The notes: generated by a model not told the origin, from the sequence alone. 57,767 nucleotides of DNA from CAYWXK01 sp964462515 (GCA_964462515.1 CAYWXK010000025.1:1-57767), one strand, 5' to 3'; shown: positions 8,169 through 15,982, numbered from the stretch's first letter. Numbers and translations are program-made.

Positions 8169-8287
8169 CGTTGTCGTGCCCTTCGACGCGCTGCGCTTGC
8201 TCAGGGCAGGCCGACAACGGCTAAACAAACCCGCCGTGAAACGGCGGGCTAAATATGGGGACCTCGAAGCGGGCTTCGAGGCTAAAC
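8169..8287. repeat. Three consecutive hairpins each ending in GGCTAAA (family R4)
   Basis: Hairpin a: CGTTGTCG (8169-8176) pairs with CGACAACG (8212-8219) and encloses an R1-like GCCCTTCGAC...GCTCAGGGC core; tail GGCTAAAC. Hairpin b: CCCGCCG (8230-8236) and CGGCGGG (8242-8248); tail GGCTAAAT. Hairpin c: CCTCGAAGC (8262-8270) and GCTTCGAGG (8273-8281); tail GGCTAAAC. The stems differ, the tail is constant. They lie between two convergent genes. Confidence 0.75.
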
Positions 8288-8299
8288 AATAAGGAAAAT

Positions 8300-8329
8300 G
8301 GTGTGCGGAACACACCCTACAATTTTTGC
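8300..8329. repeat. Hairpin followed by CCTACA and a T run, overlapping the symporter stop
   Basis: GGTGTG pairs with CACACC (8300-8316) and is followed by CTACAATTTTTGC. A like element is at 24741-24770 (GGTGGGGC/GCCCCGCC then CTACATTTTTTGC). The TAG stop of the minus-strand nitrilase-symporter gene (8317-8319) lies in this element, so the repeat writes the end of that protein. Confidence 0.6.
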
Positions 8330-11094
8330 CCGTCCGTTGGCGGATTTGGTGGGATTTGTTCGCCAGTTAAGGGGGAGTCATTTTTCCTAAAGAATTCTTT
8401 GGTCAAGCCGAAGACGACCGGGCCTAAAGCAAATAAGGCGATTAAATTTGGTATGGCCATCAGCCCGTTAAACGTGTCGGCAAGCGCCCAGACAGCCTCA
8501 AGCTTACCCATGCAGCCGATTATAATCGGCATAAGCCAGAGGACCCTGTAGATTGGCCTTGCTTTGGTGCCGAAAAGATAAGCCGAGCAGGTCTCACCAT
8601 AAAAGCCCCAGGCGAGAATAGTATCATAAGCAGTTAAGACCATACACAGGACGACTATTGAAAAGCCCAACTGTTTTCCAAACACTGTTTGAAACGCGGA
8701 CATAGTAAGTAGTGACCCGGTTGAGCCGGACTTCCAGGCATCGGTAATCAAGATGGCAAGGGCGGTAGCTGAACATATAACAATGGTATCTATGAATACC
8801 TCGAAGATGCCCCACATTCCCTGTCTTGCCGGATGGTCGGTCCGGGCGGTAGCGTGTGCCATAGGGGCGGAACCCAAGCCTGCCTCGTTACTAAAAACGC
8901 CTCTTGCGATGCCCCAGCGGATTGCGCCGCGGACGCTTGCGCCCAGAAATCCGCCTGTTGCAGCGGCCGGCGTAAAGGCGGATTGAAAGACCAAAATCAG
9001 GGTTTGAGGCAATTTTTGAATATTCAAGAATATGATGATAAGTGCGCATAAAAAATAAATGATACACATAAAAGGAACACAGAACATAGCGATGTGGGCG
9101 ATGCGTTTTAGGCCGCCAAGGGTGACCAGGCCGACGGCAAGGATAAGAAGTATTGCGGTAACAAACCTCGGGATGTTAAATTCTTGTAAACCGATAGCAA
9201 CGGAGTTGGCCTGGACCATATTTCCGCTGCAAAATGCTGCTAATGCGCCGAGGACGGCAAACATACCTGCAAGGAATTTGAAATTTTTGCCCATTCCCTG
9301 GCTGATATACATCATTGGCCCGCCAATCATTGGGCCTGTTTTCTGATGTATTCGGTATTTAATTCCTAATGCCACCTCGGAGAATTTTGTTGCCATTCCT
9401 AATACGCCAGAGACCCACATCCAGAAAATTGCCCCTGGCCCGCCTGCTGCAATAGCGGTAGCCACGCCGGCGATATTTCCCACGCCCACGGTGCCAGCCA
9501 GAGCTACGTTCAATGCTGCAAATGGGCTGATGTCGCCTTGCGCGCCGGCCCTTTTCTTTCTGATAACGGTTTCTTTGAGCACGGCTGGAAAATTTCTGAC
9601 CTGGACAAGGCGGGTTCCTGCGGTCAGATATATGCCTACGCCCAGAATGGCGATAATCATTGGCGGGCCCCAGAGAAACTCATTTAATTTCGAATTGATT
9701 TTGAAAATCAGCTTAAACAAATCTGTTCTGTACTGTGGTATCTCCAGCAAAGGTGCATAGGTTTGCGGCATACGGTCACGCGGGCCGATAGACCGCCAGT
9801 AGCCGACCCATTCGAGACTTTCTCGTTTGCTCAAGTCAACCTCGGCCCAGAAGACGCCTTCCTTGCCTGTGCTGTTAGCGAGAATTCTGCCCATCGGGTC
9901 GATGACCAGACTATCACCATCATAGACCGATGGGACCATATAAACGCCGTTGTCACGGGCGCGGGCGCGAAAGACTGACTGGCCATTAACACGTCCTTCC
10001 TTGTCAGGCAAAGTATCGCCCCAGGTTGGCGCGAAGATAATTTCGGCACCTTTGAGGGCGAAAATCTCCGCCGGCTCGGAGAAGAACCAGTCGTAGCATA
10101 TCTGGATAGCGACTTTACCGAAATCTGTTTCAAAGACTGGGTAGGTGTCCCCTGGCCGAATTCCCTCTTTCCACTCTTCACGAGGCAGGTGGACCTTTCG
10201 GTATTTGCCGAAAAGATGTCCCTGTCGGTCCAGCAGGACAGCGGTGTTATAAATGACATCGCCGGATAGTTCCGTAAGACCTGCAATAACCCATATATGG
10301 TTTCTTGCGGCGGCATCGCCAAGCTGTTTTGCAGTCGGCCCCGGAATCGGCTCGGCGACATCTTTTGCTGACCGGCCGGTTCCGACCATAGTTATCGCCT
10401 CACCAAGGCAGACTACATCCAGGCTAAGCTTGCCGGCTGCATCAATTTGCTCACACCAGAGCTTCAGATTGTTTTGCGGTGTGCTGTTTTTGGGCCGAAG
10501 ATACACGGTGCCGATTTTAACCTTGCGGGTAGCAGGAGCGTTTGTTGGATGGAAACTAACCTGTTTGAAGATAACTGAACCGCCTTTGGGCCACTTTACT
10601 TCGAGAGACAGGCGTGCGCTGTCTGCTCCATCAGGCGCTACAAGGACATCGTCAAATCTTGCCAATCCTTCGTCAATAGTCGGCCCTCGCACGAGCATTC
10701 CGGCTGGGTGCAACAGCTTATCGCCGGATGTCCAGGTAACGCGAACCAATACCGATGAATAGGGAGCAGTGATATTATGTAATTTGCAAGTTGCATTAAT
10801 GGCGTATGCCGTCCCGCCTATGATGTCTTTGATTTCCTGAACGACACCGCCAACGGCATAAGGGTCTGACGTTTTTTCGATAAGCAGGCCTTCTTTAACA
10901 GGCCGCACACGGCAGCTTGCCTTTTCATAAAGCGGTTTCCATATTGACCAGCTATCAGGCAACTGTTTGTCTTTAGAGGCGGCAAATGTGGGATTGACAA
11001 CCAATTCTTTTGCGTCAATCTCGGCCTTTGCGGCGGGTATCGACACAGCCAGACAAACAGCCGATAGTATAAATACCAGATGTTTGGACATCAT
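8317..11094 (-). CDS. Fusion: exported nitrilase-family amidohydrolase joined to AGCS sodium/amino-acid symporter
   Basis: This single open frame of 925 aa has a signal peptide (1-24), a beta-rich region (about 28-185) that looks like a carbohydrate-binding or jelly-roll module, then a carbon-nitrogen hydrolase domain (about 190-450) with the full catalytic triad E232 (G-E-A), K300 (K-Y-R-K-V-H) and C333 (Q-I-C-Y-D-W). From about 465 to 905 it is an AGCS-family transporter with the hallmark G-T-V-G-V-G-N-I-A-G and about ten membrane segments. Known family roles are amide or nitrile hydrolysis and sodium-coupled uptake of alanine or glycine. The fusion suggests an outside enzyme that frees an amino acid and a carrier that imports it; this is inference. 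AAGGAG lies just before the two adjacent start ATGs (11094, 11091). Confidence 0.88.
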   Translation of the reverse strand: MMSKHLVFILSAVCLAVSIPAAKAEIDAKELVVNPTFAASKDKQLPDSWSIWKPLYEKASCRVRPVKEGLLIEKTSDPYAVGGVVQEIKDIIGGTAYAINATCKLHNITAPYSSVLVRVTWTSGDKLLHPAGMLVRGPTIDEGLARFDDVLVAPDGADSARLSLEVKWPKGGSVIFKQVSFHPTNAPATRKVKIGTVYLRPKNSTPQNNLKLWCEQIDAAGKLSLDVVCLGEAITMVGTGRSAKDVAEPIPGPTAKQLGDAAARNHIWVIAGLTELSGDVIYNTAVLLDRQGHLFGKYRKVHLPREEWKEGIRPGDTYPVFETDFGKVAIQICYDWFFSEPAEIFALKGAEIIFAPTWGDTLPDKEGRVNGQSVFRARARDNGVYMVPSVYDGDSLVIDPMGRILANSTGKEGVFWAEVDLSKRESLEWVGYWRSIGPRDRMPQTYAPLLEIPQYRTDLFKLIFKINSKLNEFLWGPPMIIAILGVGIYLTAGTRLVQVRNFPAVLKETVIRKKRAGAQGDISPFAALNVALAGTVGVGNIAGVATAIAAGGPGAIFWMWVSGVLGMATKFSEVALGIKYRIHQKTGPMIGGPMMYISQGMGKNFKFLAGMFAVLGALAAFCSGNMVQANSVAIGLQEFNIPRFVTAILLILAVGLVTLGGLKRIAHIAMFCVPFMCIIYFLCALIIIFLNIQKLPQTLILVFQSAFTPAAATGGFLGASVRGAIRWGIARGVFSNEAGLGSAPMAHATARTDHPARQGMWGIFEVFIDTIVICSATALAILITDAWKSGSTGSLLTMSAFQTVFGKQLGFSIVVLCMVLTAYDTILAWGFYGETCSAYLFGTKARPIYRVLWLMPIIIGCMGKLEAVWALADTFNGLMAIPNLIALFALGPVVFGLTKEFFRKNDSPLTGEQIPPNPPTDGQKL

Positions 11095-11418
11095 TAGCTC
11101 CTTTCAATCGTAATGACCTAATGGCAAATTTCTTGCCAATTTTTCTCCACAATCCCTGTTCGATATTGCAGCATCGTATAATACGACGAACCGTGTGGGT
11201 GTGTGATTATAACTAAATACAACCCCACAATAAATTGCGGGGCTAAATATTTTTTACGTCGCCGCGCCCTTCGGCTTCGCTCAGGACAGGCCGGCGACGG
11301 CTAAACGACCGCATAATGAAATTGGGGGCGGTGGAACAAAAAGTTGCAAAGTTGCGTTTCAAGTTGTATAATGATGCCGTTATTAAAAAAGTGATTACTT
11401 TATGAGGACTGGTGCGAA
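11095..11418. other. Divergent intergenic region with R4 and R1 repeats
   Basis: Between the symporter and groES-like genes. It contains an R4 hairpin (11223-11242, CCCCACAAT/ATTGCGGGG, tail GGCTAAAT) and immediately after it a composite hairpin (CGTCGCCG 11257-11264 with CGGCGACG 11292-11299, R1-like GCCCTTCGG...GCTCAGGAC core, tail GGCTAAAC), the same order as at 8169-8287 but reversed. The groES promoter follows. Confidence 0.65.
11344..11372 (+). promoter_or_regulatory. Sigma-70 type promoter for the GroES-like gene
   Basis: TTGCAA (11344-11349), 17-base spacer, TATAAT (11367-11372), 47 bases before the ATG. No CIRCE-type inverted repeat was seen around it. Confidence 0.6.
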
Positions 11419-11748
11419 ATGAATAAAAAAGACCAAGCTGAAGAGCGTAAACAGGGCGGACTTGAGACGGTTGAGCCGATAGGCAAGCGTGTTTTGATTC
11501 GTAAAGACGAGGATAAAAAGCAAACCAAGGGCGGCATCCAACTGCCTGATAATATAGAAATCCCCACGATAACCGGCCGAGTTGTGGCGGTCTCGGCTGA
11601 GATAGAGAACTCATCAGATATACCGCTGCGAAAATATGACAAGGTGCTGTTCAATCCCAAAGGCGCAATCCCGGTTGATTTCGAAGGAGACAATCGGCTG
11701 TTTGTGGTCGAAGTTGAGAACGTCGTCGCGGTATTCAGGAAGACATAA
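11419..11748 (+). CDS. GroES-like co-chaperonin (10 kDa chaperonin family)
   Basis: This gene encodes 109 aa. The core matches GroES: P-I-G-K-R-V-L-I-R (24-32), T-K-G-G-I-Q-L-P-D (the mobile-loop region), G-R-V-V-A-V, then Y-D-K-V-L-F-N and a final V-V-A-V-F strand. GroES caps the GroEL ring. No groEL gene is next to it, and the charged N-terminal 20 residues and the loop E-I-E-N-S-S-D-I-P-L are unlike the standard housekeeping form, so this is probably a second, divergent co-chaperonin or a GroES-fold protein with another partner. Confidence 0.8.
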   Translation: MNKKDQAEERKQGGLETVEPIGKRVLIRKDEDKKQTKGGIQLPDNIEIPTITGRVVAVSAEIENSSDIPLRKYDKVLFNPKGAIPVDFEGDNRLFVVEVENVVAVFRKT

Positions 11749-11769
11749 TCCCGCCTACTTGCAGCAATT

Positions 11770-11844
11770 CCCCCCACGTCTTCTTGTCCTGCTGCCTCGA
11801 CTTGCGTCGAGAGACGCAGAGGCAGGCGAAGACAAGGGTGGGGG
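11770..11844. repeat. Long GC-rich hairpin repeat (family R3), copy 1
   Basis: CCCCCAC at 11771 pairs with GTGGGGG ending at 11844; inside, GTCTTC/GAAGAC, CCTGC/GCAGG and CTGCCTC/GAGGCAG arms pair in turn, and the centre is GACTTGCGTCGAGAGACGC. The second copy is at 38978-39056. It lies 22 bases after the GroES-like stop. Confidence 0.8.
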
Positions 11845-11907
11845 CAGATTTCGCAAAGATGGACCGGTTTCATTGTCCAGGTCTAAATTTTTATTGAGAG
11901 AAAAAAT

Positions 11908-12963
11908 ATGATTAACAGAAGGCAATTTGTTCGCACGGCAGGGGCAACTGTCCTGGGGACAGTTATGATGAGTAAGGCCGGTTACACTCAGAATCGTATG
12001 GAAGCAGAATCGAAAAAGCAGCAGATGCACTTAGGCACGCAAGGCAGTGTTACAGATAAGATGCTACAATTCTATAAGCGATGCGGCGTCAACAATGTTT
12101 GCGGAGAGGTGCAGCAGTGGTCGCGAGAGGGACTGCTGCAACTGAAAGAGCGGTGCGAGGCGAACGGTATTAGTCTCGATATGGTGCCGCTTGGAATGCC
12201 TACTTCTGTCGGCCTGGTCGGGGATAAGGCATACCGTGACAGACAAATTGAACAAACGTGCGAACAGATAAGAATAGCAGCGGAAGCGGGTATTGGGGCT
12301 ATCAAATACAATTTATCTGTAGTTTACGCTCTGCGCACCGGACAAAGTCCGGGGCGCGGCGGGTCTATGTATAACGTCTGGGTATATGAGAAAGTGCCGA
12401 AGAATCTGTCGGAGGCGGCGGAGCTGCCGGCGGATGTTTTCTGGGAACGAATTACATATTTTTTAGAGCGAGTTATCCCGGTTGCCGCTGAATACAAGGT
12501 TAAAATGGCCTGTCACCCGCACGACCCTGGCGTGCCGGAGCCGGGCTACCGCGGCGAGGCACGTGTTCTTGGCACAGTTGAAGGGCTTAAAAAGTTTATC
12601 GAAATCTCGCCCAGTCCGTATCACGGACTTAATTTTTGCGTTGGAACTATTGCAAGTAATCTATACAATCCCGCCGGCGAGATTTTTGATGTAATCCGGT
12701 ATTTTGGGCAGCGGAAAAAGATATTCAACGTTCACCTTCGCAACATTCGGGGCAGGCGAGATAACTTTCAGGAGGTTTATCACGATGAAGGCGACGTGGA
12801 TATGTTCAAGGTGGTAAAAGTCCTCAAAGAGGTTGGTTACAGTGAAATGGTGATGCCTGACCATGTGCCCACACACCCTGATGACCCTGAGCAGCTTCAG
12901 GGATTTGCCTTTGCGTTTGGATACATAAAGGCACTTATTCAAGCTGCGTATGCCGAATCGTGA
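11908..12963 (+). CDS. Tat-exported mannonate dehydratase-like (UxuA family) TIM-barrel protein
   Basis: This gene encodes 351 aa. The N-terminus N-R-R-Q-F-V-R-T-A-G is a twin-arginine signal followed by a hydrophobic stretch. The body is a xylose-isomerase-like TIM barrel; the C-terminal third shows V-H-L-R-N-I-R-G-R, E-x-Y-H-D-E-G-D-V-D-M and M-P-D-H-V-P, which are characteristic of UxuA mannonate dehydratases and their metal site. UxuA converts mannonate to 2-keto-3-deoxygluconate. Export by Tat is unusual for that enzyme, but planctomycetes encode many Tat-signal sugar isomerase/epimerase homologues, so the substrate may differ. Confidence 0.8.
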   Translation: MINRRQFVRTAGATVLGTVMMSKAGYTQNRMEAESKKQQMHLGTQGSVTDKMLQFYKRCGVNNVCGEVQQWSREGLLQLKERCEANGISLDMVPLGMPTSVGLVGDKAYRDRQIEQTCEQIRIAAEAGIGAIKYNLSVVYALRTGQSPGRGGSMYNVWVYEKVPKNLSEAAELPADVFWERITYFLERVIPVAAEYKVKMACHPHDPGVPEPGYRGEARVLGTVEGLKKFIEISPSPYHGLNFCVGTIASNLYNPAGEIFDVIRYFGQRKKIFNVHLRNIRGRRDNFQEVYHDEGDVDMFKVVKVLKEVGYSEMVMPDHVPTHPDDPEQLQGFAFAFGYIKALIQAAYAES

Positions 12964-13168
12964 ACGCCTCCTTTTAGACATCGCCTGCTGCAATGTGGTT
13001 AATTTTCACATCTTATTTTGGAATTGTGCTTGGCGCAGTTGCGGGATTTAGGTATTTTATACTTAAGTACCTAAGATAATTGTAGATATAAGGTGGGTAG
13101 AAATTACCGCTTAAGTTATGTGTCGAGGCTGGCAAACCTAACTGATAGATTAGAGAAAGGAGTAATGT
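12964..13168. other. Intergenic region before the DUF5362 gene
   Basis: It contains a tiny open frame at 12993-13079 (28 hydrophobic codons, no ribosome site) and an inverted pair TAGGTA/TACCTA near 13050-13074 with an AT-rich loop. A good AGAAAGGAG sits just before the next ATG. No other signal is clear. Confidence 0.35.
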
Positions 13169-13546
13169 ATGTTGGATGAAACAAATCTTCAAACGGGGAT
13201 AATTAAAGAGATAAGTTCTCCTTTGTATAATTGCAAAGGATGGATGAAATTACTCGGTGTGATGTCTATTATTGGTGGAGCGCTTTACGTATTAACGATT
13301 TTTGGGATTATTATAGCGTGGTTGCCTATATGGACCGGTATTTTATTGTTCCAGTCGGCTAATGCTATACAACAAGCACACGAAGCCGACAGCAAAGACG
13401 CTATGAGAAGGTCTCTCTCGAAACTAAAGACTTATTTTATTATTATGGGCGTGCTAACTTTGATAGGCATAATAGTCTTTGTGTTAATGCTGTGCTTCGG
13501 CGTTTTAGGGGCGGGCTTTGCAGCACTATCACACAGAAAATATTAG
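13169..13546 (+). CDS. Small membrane protein, DUF5362-like
   Basis: This gene encodes 125 aa. A short N-terminus is followed by L-Y-N-C-K-G-W-M-K-L-L-G, two membrane segments (about 30-65), a helical loop with Q-A-H-E-A-D-S-K-D-A, and a third-fourth membrane span (about 90-120). The layout and the W-x-K-L-x-G opening fit DUF5362 proteins, whose function is unknown. AAAGGAG stands 6 bases before the ATG at 13169. It opens a cluster of small membrane genes that seems to have grown by tandem duplication, although this gene is not itself a copy of them. Confidence 0.65.
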   Translation: MLDETNLQTGIIKEISSPLYNCKGWMKLLGVMSIIGGALYVLTIFGIIIAWLPIWTGILLFQSANAIQQAHEADSKDAMRRSLSKLKTYFIIMGVLTLIGIIVFVLMLCFGVLGAGFAALSHRKY

Positions 13547-13589
13547 TTATTGCCGATTTTGAATTGTTTTTGCCACAAAACAACCGGTA

Positions 13590-13766
13590 ATGGGCAATGG
13601 TGACCTTCGGGAAATGAATGCAGGGCTTATGGACCCATCGGGGCGTGGCCTGACACAGGCAGGCAGAATCTGCGGGATGATTAGCGTGATATTAGCTATC
13701 GTTTGGATATGCATCTGGCTACTTGTTATTATAATAAAATTGCACACAGAGAACCTTTTTAGTTAG
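13590..13766 (+). pseudogene. 5'-truncated copy of the DUF4190 gene
   Basis: Reading from the ATG at 13590 gives 58 residues that repeat the second half of the two DUF4190 proteins downstream (MGNGDLREMNAG...GRICGM), but the first membrane half is missing. The sequence then runs into a CACACAGAG...AGGAGAATGTTATGG segment that also precedes the copy at 14349. This marks it as the leftover of an unequal recombination in the array. Confidence 0.7.
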
Positions 13767-13775
13767 GAGAATGTT

Positions 13776-14096
13776 ATGGTAGAAGGCAGAGGAGTCACAG
13801 TATCGCCGGTAGGGGTTGGTGGTGTGCCGCAACAGCCGCTTAAGCCGCACCGCGGTGTAGTCGTTCTGGTCCTCGGGATACTTGGCATCGTGGTTTGTTT
13901 TATCTGCGGCATCATTGCGTGGGTAATGGGCAATGGTGACCTACGGGAAATGAATGCAGGACTTATGGACCCATCAGGGCGTGGCCTGACACAGGCAGGC
14001 AGAATCTGCGGGATGATTGGCGTGATAATAAATATCGTGGTGCTTTTGTTGGTGATTTTTGCATTTTTCTGTTTGTTTGCTCTTAGTCACCGCTAA
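13776..14096 (+). CDS. DUF4190 membrane protein, array copy B
   Basis: This gene encodes 106 aa. After a short Pro/Val-rich cytoplasmic start come two membrane spans (about 27-50 and 80-103) separated by a loop with G-D-L-R-E-M-N and G-R-G-L-T-Q-A-G, the standard DUF4190 layout. Such proteins are often next to DUF2752 or secretion/envelope genes; no function is established. AGGAG lies 7 bases before the ATG. It is nearly identical in the central region to copy C (14349-14663). Confidence 0.75.
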   Translation: MVEGRGVTVSPVGVGGVPQQPLKPHRGVVVLVLGILGIVVCFICGIIAWVMGNGDLREMNAGLMDPSGRGLTQAGRICGMIGVIINIVVLLLVIFAFFCLFALSHR

Positions 14097-14112
14097 GAAT
14101 AACTTTTCGCAA

Positions 14113-14355
14113 ATGAAAATAGAGATAATTCGGGTTTCCCGCCGGCCTCTGTGGCCGCTATGGGCTGTTTTGCTGGCGCTGTTATGGCTGGGATTGGGCG
14201 GCACAACGATTTTATTGGCAGAATTCCTTGGTCGGCCGGTTCAGCTTTGTTTGTTTAAGCGTTTGACGGGAATTGCGTGTCCTACCTGCGGTTTCACGCG
14301 AGGCGCAAAAAAGTACACACAGAGGATTTTTTCAGTCAGGAGAATGTTATGGTAA
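14113..14355 (+). pseudogene. DUF2752 gene, truncated copy
   Basis: Its first 63 or so residues match the intact DUF2752 protein at 14700 almost exactly, including C-P-T-C-G-F-T-R-G-A. The homology stops at about 14308, where the sequence switches to the leader of the next DUF4190 gene; the frame then stops just past that gene's ATG. The remaining protein would have one membrane span and a foreign tail, so I treat it as broken. Confidence 0.75.
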
Positions 14356-14663
14356 AAGGCAGAGGAGTCACAGTATCGCCGGTAGGAGTTGGCGGTGTGC
14401 CGCAACGGCCGCTTAAACCGCACCGCGGTGGCGTTATCCTGGCGCTGGGAATACTTGGCATCGTGGTTTGCTTTATCTGTGGCATCATTGCGTGGGTAGA
14501 GGGCAATAGTGACCTTCGGGAAATGAATGCAGGGCTTATGGACCCATCGGGGCGTGGCCTGACGCAGGCAGGCAAGATATGCGGGATGACTGGCGTGATA
14601 TTAGCTATCGTTGTGATATGCATCTACTCCCTTACTGTGGTTTTTCAGGCACCAGTGCGGTAA
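14349..14663 (+). CDS. DUF4190 membrane protein, array copy C
   Basis: This gene encodes 104 aa from the ATG at 14349, with CAGGAG seven bases upstream. It is a near copy of the protein at 13776-14096, differing by a few substitutions and a changed C-terminus. Two membrane segments flank the G-D/S-D-L-R-E-M-N loop. It overlaps the tail of the truncated DUF2752 frame by 7 bases, which is where the duplication joint lies. Confidence 0.75.
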   Translation: MVKGRGVTVSPVGVGGVPQRPLKPHRGGVILALGILGIVVCFICGIIAWVEGNSDLREMNAGLMDPSGRGLTQAGKICGMTGVILAIVVICIYSLTVVFQAPVR

Positions 14664-14699
14664 TTCGCCACCGCTACCGCTAAGAATAACTTTTCGCAA

Positions 14700-15110
14700 A
14701 TGAAAATAGAGATAATTTGGGTTTCCCGCCGGCCACCGTGGCCGATGTGGGCTGTTTTGCTGGCGCTGTTATGGCTGGGATTGGGCGGCACAACGATTTT
14801 ACTGGCAGAATTCCTTGGTCGGCCGGTTCAGCTTTGTTTGTTTAAGCGTTTGACGGGAATTGCGTGTCCTACCTGCGGTTTCACGCGGGGCGCATTGAAT
14901 CTGCTGCAGGGGCGAATTGTTGAGGCGTGGCTGTATAATCCGCTGCTATATTCAACTCTGGCTTTATTTGCGGGCTTTGTTTTGCTGCGACTGGTTTTTG
15001 GCCGAGCTATCCGTATCGATATGAGCCGGACCGAACGGATGATTGTATGGATTTTGGCTTTTGTATTATTTATTGCAAACTGGGCATACGTTATCGTCTA
15101 TGTGGGATAG
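14700..15110 (+). CDS. DUF2752 membrane protein
   Basis: This gene encodes 136 aa with three membrane segments (about 16-38, 77-98, 112-132). The family signature C-P-T-C-G-F-T-R is at about 59-66, between the first and second spans, with the following G-x-x-x-x-A-W-x-Y-N-P-L. DUF2752 proteins are small membrane proteins of unknown function, often beside DUF4190 as here. This is the intact version of the truncated copy at 14113. Confidence 0.8.
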   Translation: MKIEIIWVSRRPPWPMWAVLLALLWLGLGGTTILLAEFLGRPVQLCLFKRLTGIACPTCGFTRGALNLLQGRIVEAWLYNPLLYSTLALFAGFVLLRLVFGRAIRIDMSRTERMIVWILAFVLFIANWAYVIVYVG

Positions 15111-15135
15111 CAGGCGAGCAGGTGGTGTGCGGCTT

Positions 15136-15402
15136 ATGACTGATAAAAAAAGAAATACATGGTCTTCTAAGATACGAAGAACTTTTAATTCAGTGCTGCC
15201 CATCTCGAGAACACGGAAGGGTGAGTGTGTTAATTGTGGGGCGTGCTGTAAATTGCCTAATGTCTGCCCATTCCTCGGGTATAAAGCAGATGGGGTTTCA
15301 CACTGCGTAATTTATCCGCTTCGGCCATTAAATTGCAGAAAATATCCGCGAGTTGAATCTGAGTTTATTACCGCAGATACGTGCGGCTATAGATTCGAAT
15401 AA
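15136..15402 (+). CDS. YkgJ-type cysteine cluster protein
   Basis: This gene encodes 88 aa from the ATG at 15136. Eight cysteines are arranged as C-V-N-C-G-A-C-C-K...C-P-F-L...C-x-I-Y-x-x-R-P-x-x-C-R-x-Y-P and a late T-C-G-Y, the signature of the YkgJ/zinc- or iron-chelating cluster family. The family probably binds an iron-sulfur centre or zinc; no reaction is proven. A longer open frame back to 15043 overlaps the DUF2752 gene and lacks family similarity, so I use the later ATG. Confidence 0.8.
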   Translation: MTDKKRNTWSSKIRRTFNSVLPISRTRKGECVNCGACCKLPNVCPFLGYKADGVSHCVIYPLRPLNCRKYPRVESEFITADTCGYRFE

Positions 15403-15451
15403 CAGCGACGTAGGGAACAATAAACCTTTCGCCTTTATAAAATCAGCATTA

Positions 15452-15982
15452 TTAGACGGAACGTTTTCTGAGCAATGCCAGGCCACTTAAAGCTAACAGT
15501 AGTCCTGTCGCTGGTTCAGGTGTTGGTGTTGGCGGTGGCGGTGGTGGTGGTGGCGGTGGGGAATAACCTCCCCCACTGCTGACAGTACCGCCGCCGGAAA
15601 AGCCTGCGCTACTAACGATGTCGGGAGTGACAGTTGCTCCACCGAGTAAAGTCCCGTAGTCAGTCTGCTGAAATACCGCAATAATAACCTTTGGTTTATT
15701 AAGATAGGCAACGGTGGTAGCTGCCGTTGGGTCGACGACATCGCCGAGCCATTGAACGAAGTAATACCCTGGTCTTGGAATTGCGGTCAAATTAATTTCA
15801 GCATTTAACTCGAAATCGTATACACCAGCGATAGGAACTACTCTACCACCCTGCGGCGGGCTTTGCTGAATAAGAAGTGTAACGCCAGACAACTGACAAT
15901 ATGCCGGCGCAAGCAAAATTAGCGTGATAATCAAAACACCCGCCATCACGCCGCGCCACCTTAATGTGTTATACCATTCCAT
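15452..15982 (-). CDS. PEP-CTERM sorted secreted protein, copy 1
   Basis: This gene encodes 176 aa. The start is the ATG at 15982 (GGAGGAG upstream). It has a signal peptide ending near A-Y-C, one beta-rich module (about 33-105; V-T-L-L-I-Q-Q-S-P-P-Q-G-G, G-Y-Y-F-V-Q-W-L-G-D-V, V-I-I-A-V-F) of the bacterial-repeat/InlB type, a Gly/Ser linker, a run of ten prolines, and a C-terminal P-E-P motif, hydrophobic span and R-K-R-S tail. The tail targets exosortase processing at the cell surface. The poly-Pro tract is coded by a GGN-type microsatellite on the plus strand. Paralogue of 16506-17018. Confidence 0.85.
   Translation of the reverse strand: MEWYNTLRWRGVMAGVLIITLILLAPAYCQLSGVTLLIQQSPPQGGRVVPIAGVYDFELNAEINLTAIPRPGYYFVQWLGDVVDPTAATTVAYLNKPKVIIAVFQQTDYGTLLGGATVTPDIVSSAGFSGGGTVSSGGGYSPPPPPPPPPPTPTPEPATGLLLALSGLALLRKRSV

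Noticed and set aside
11095..11418. CIRCE heat-shock operator before the GroES-like gene
   Set aside because: No TTAGCACTC/GAGTGCTAA pair is present; only R4/R1 hairpins and a sigma-70 promoter.
12993..13079. Tiny hydrophobic frame of 28 codons
   Set aside because: No ribosome site and no homologue known; kept only as a note in the gap.
14059..14112. Upstream extension of the truncated DUF2752 frame
   Set aside because: It overlaps the end of the preceding DUF4190 gene and lacks family similarity; the ATG at 14113 matches the intact copy's start.
15522..15560. GGN-type microsatellite that could be a phase-variable tract
   Set aside because: It is a trinucleotide repeat coding for proline, so length changes keep the frame; a similar tract in copy 2 is part of the same design.
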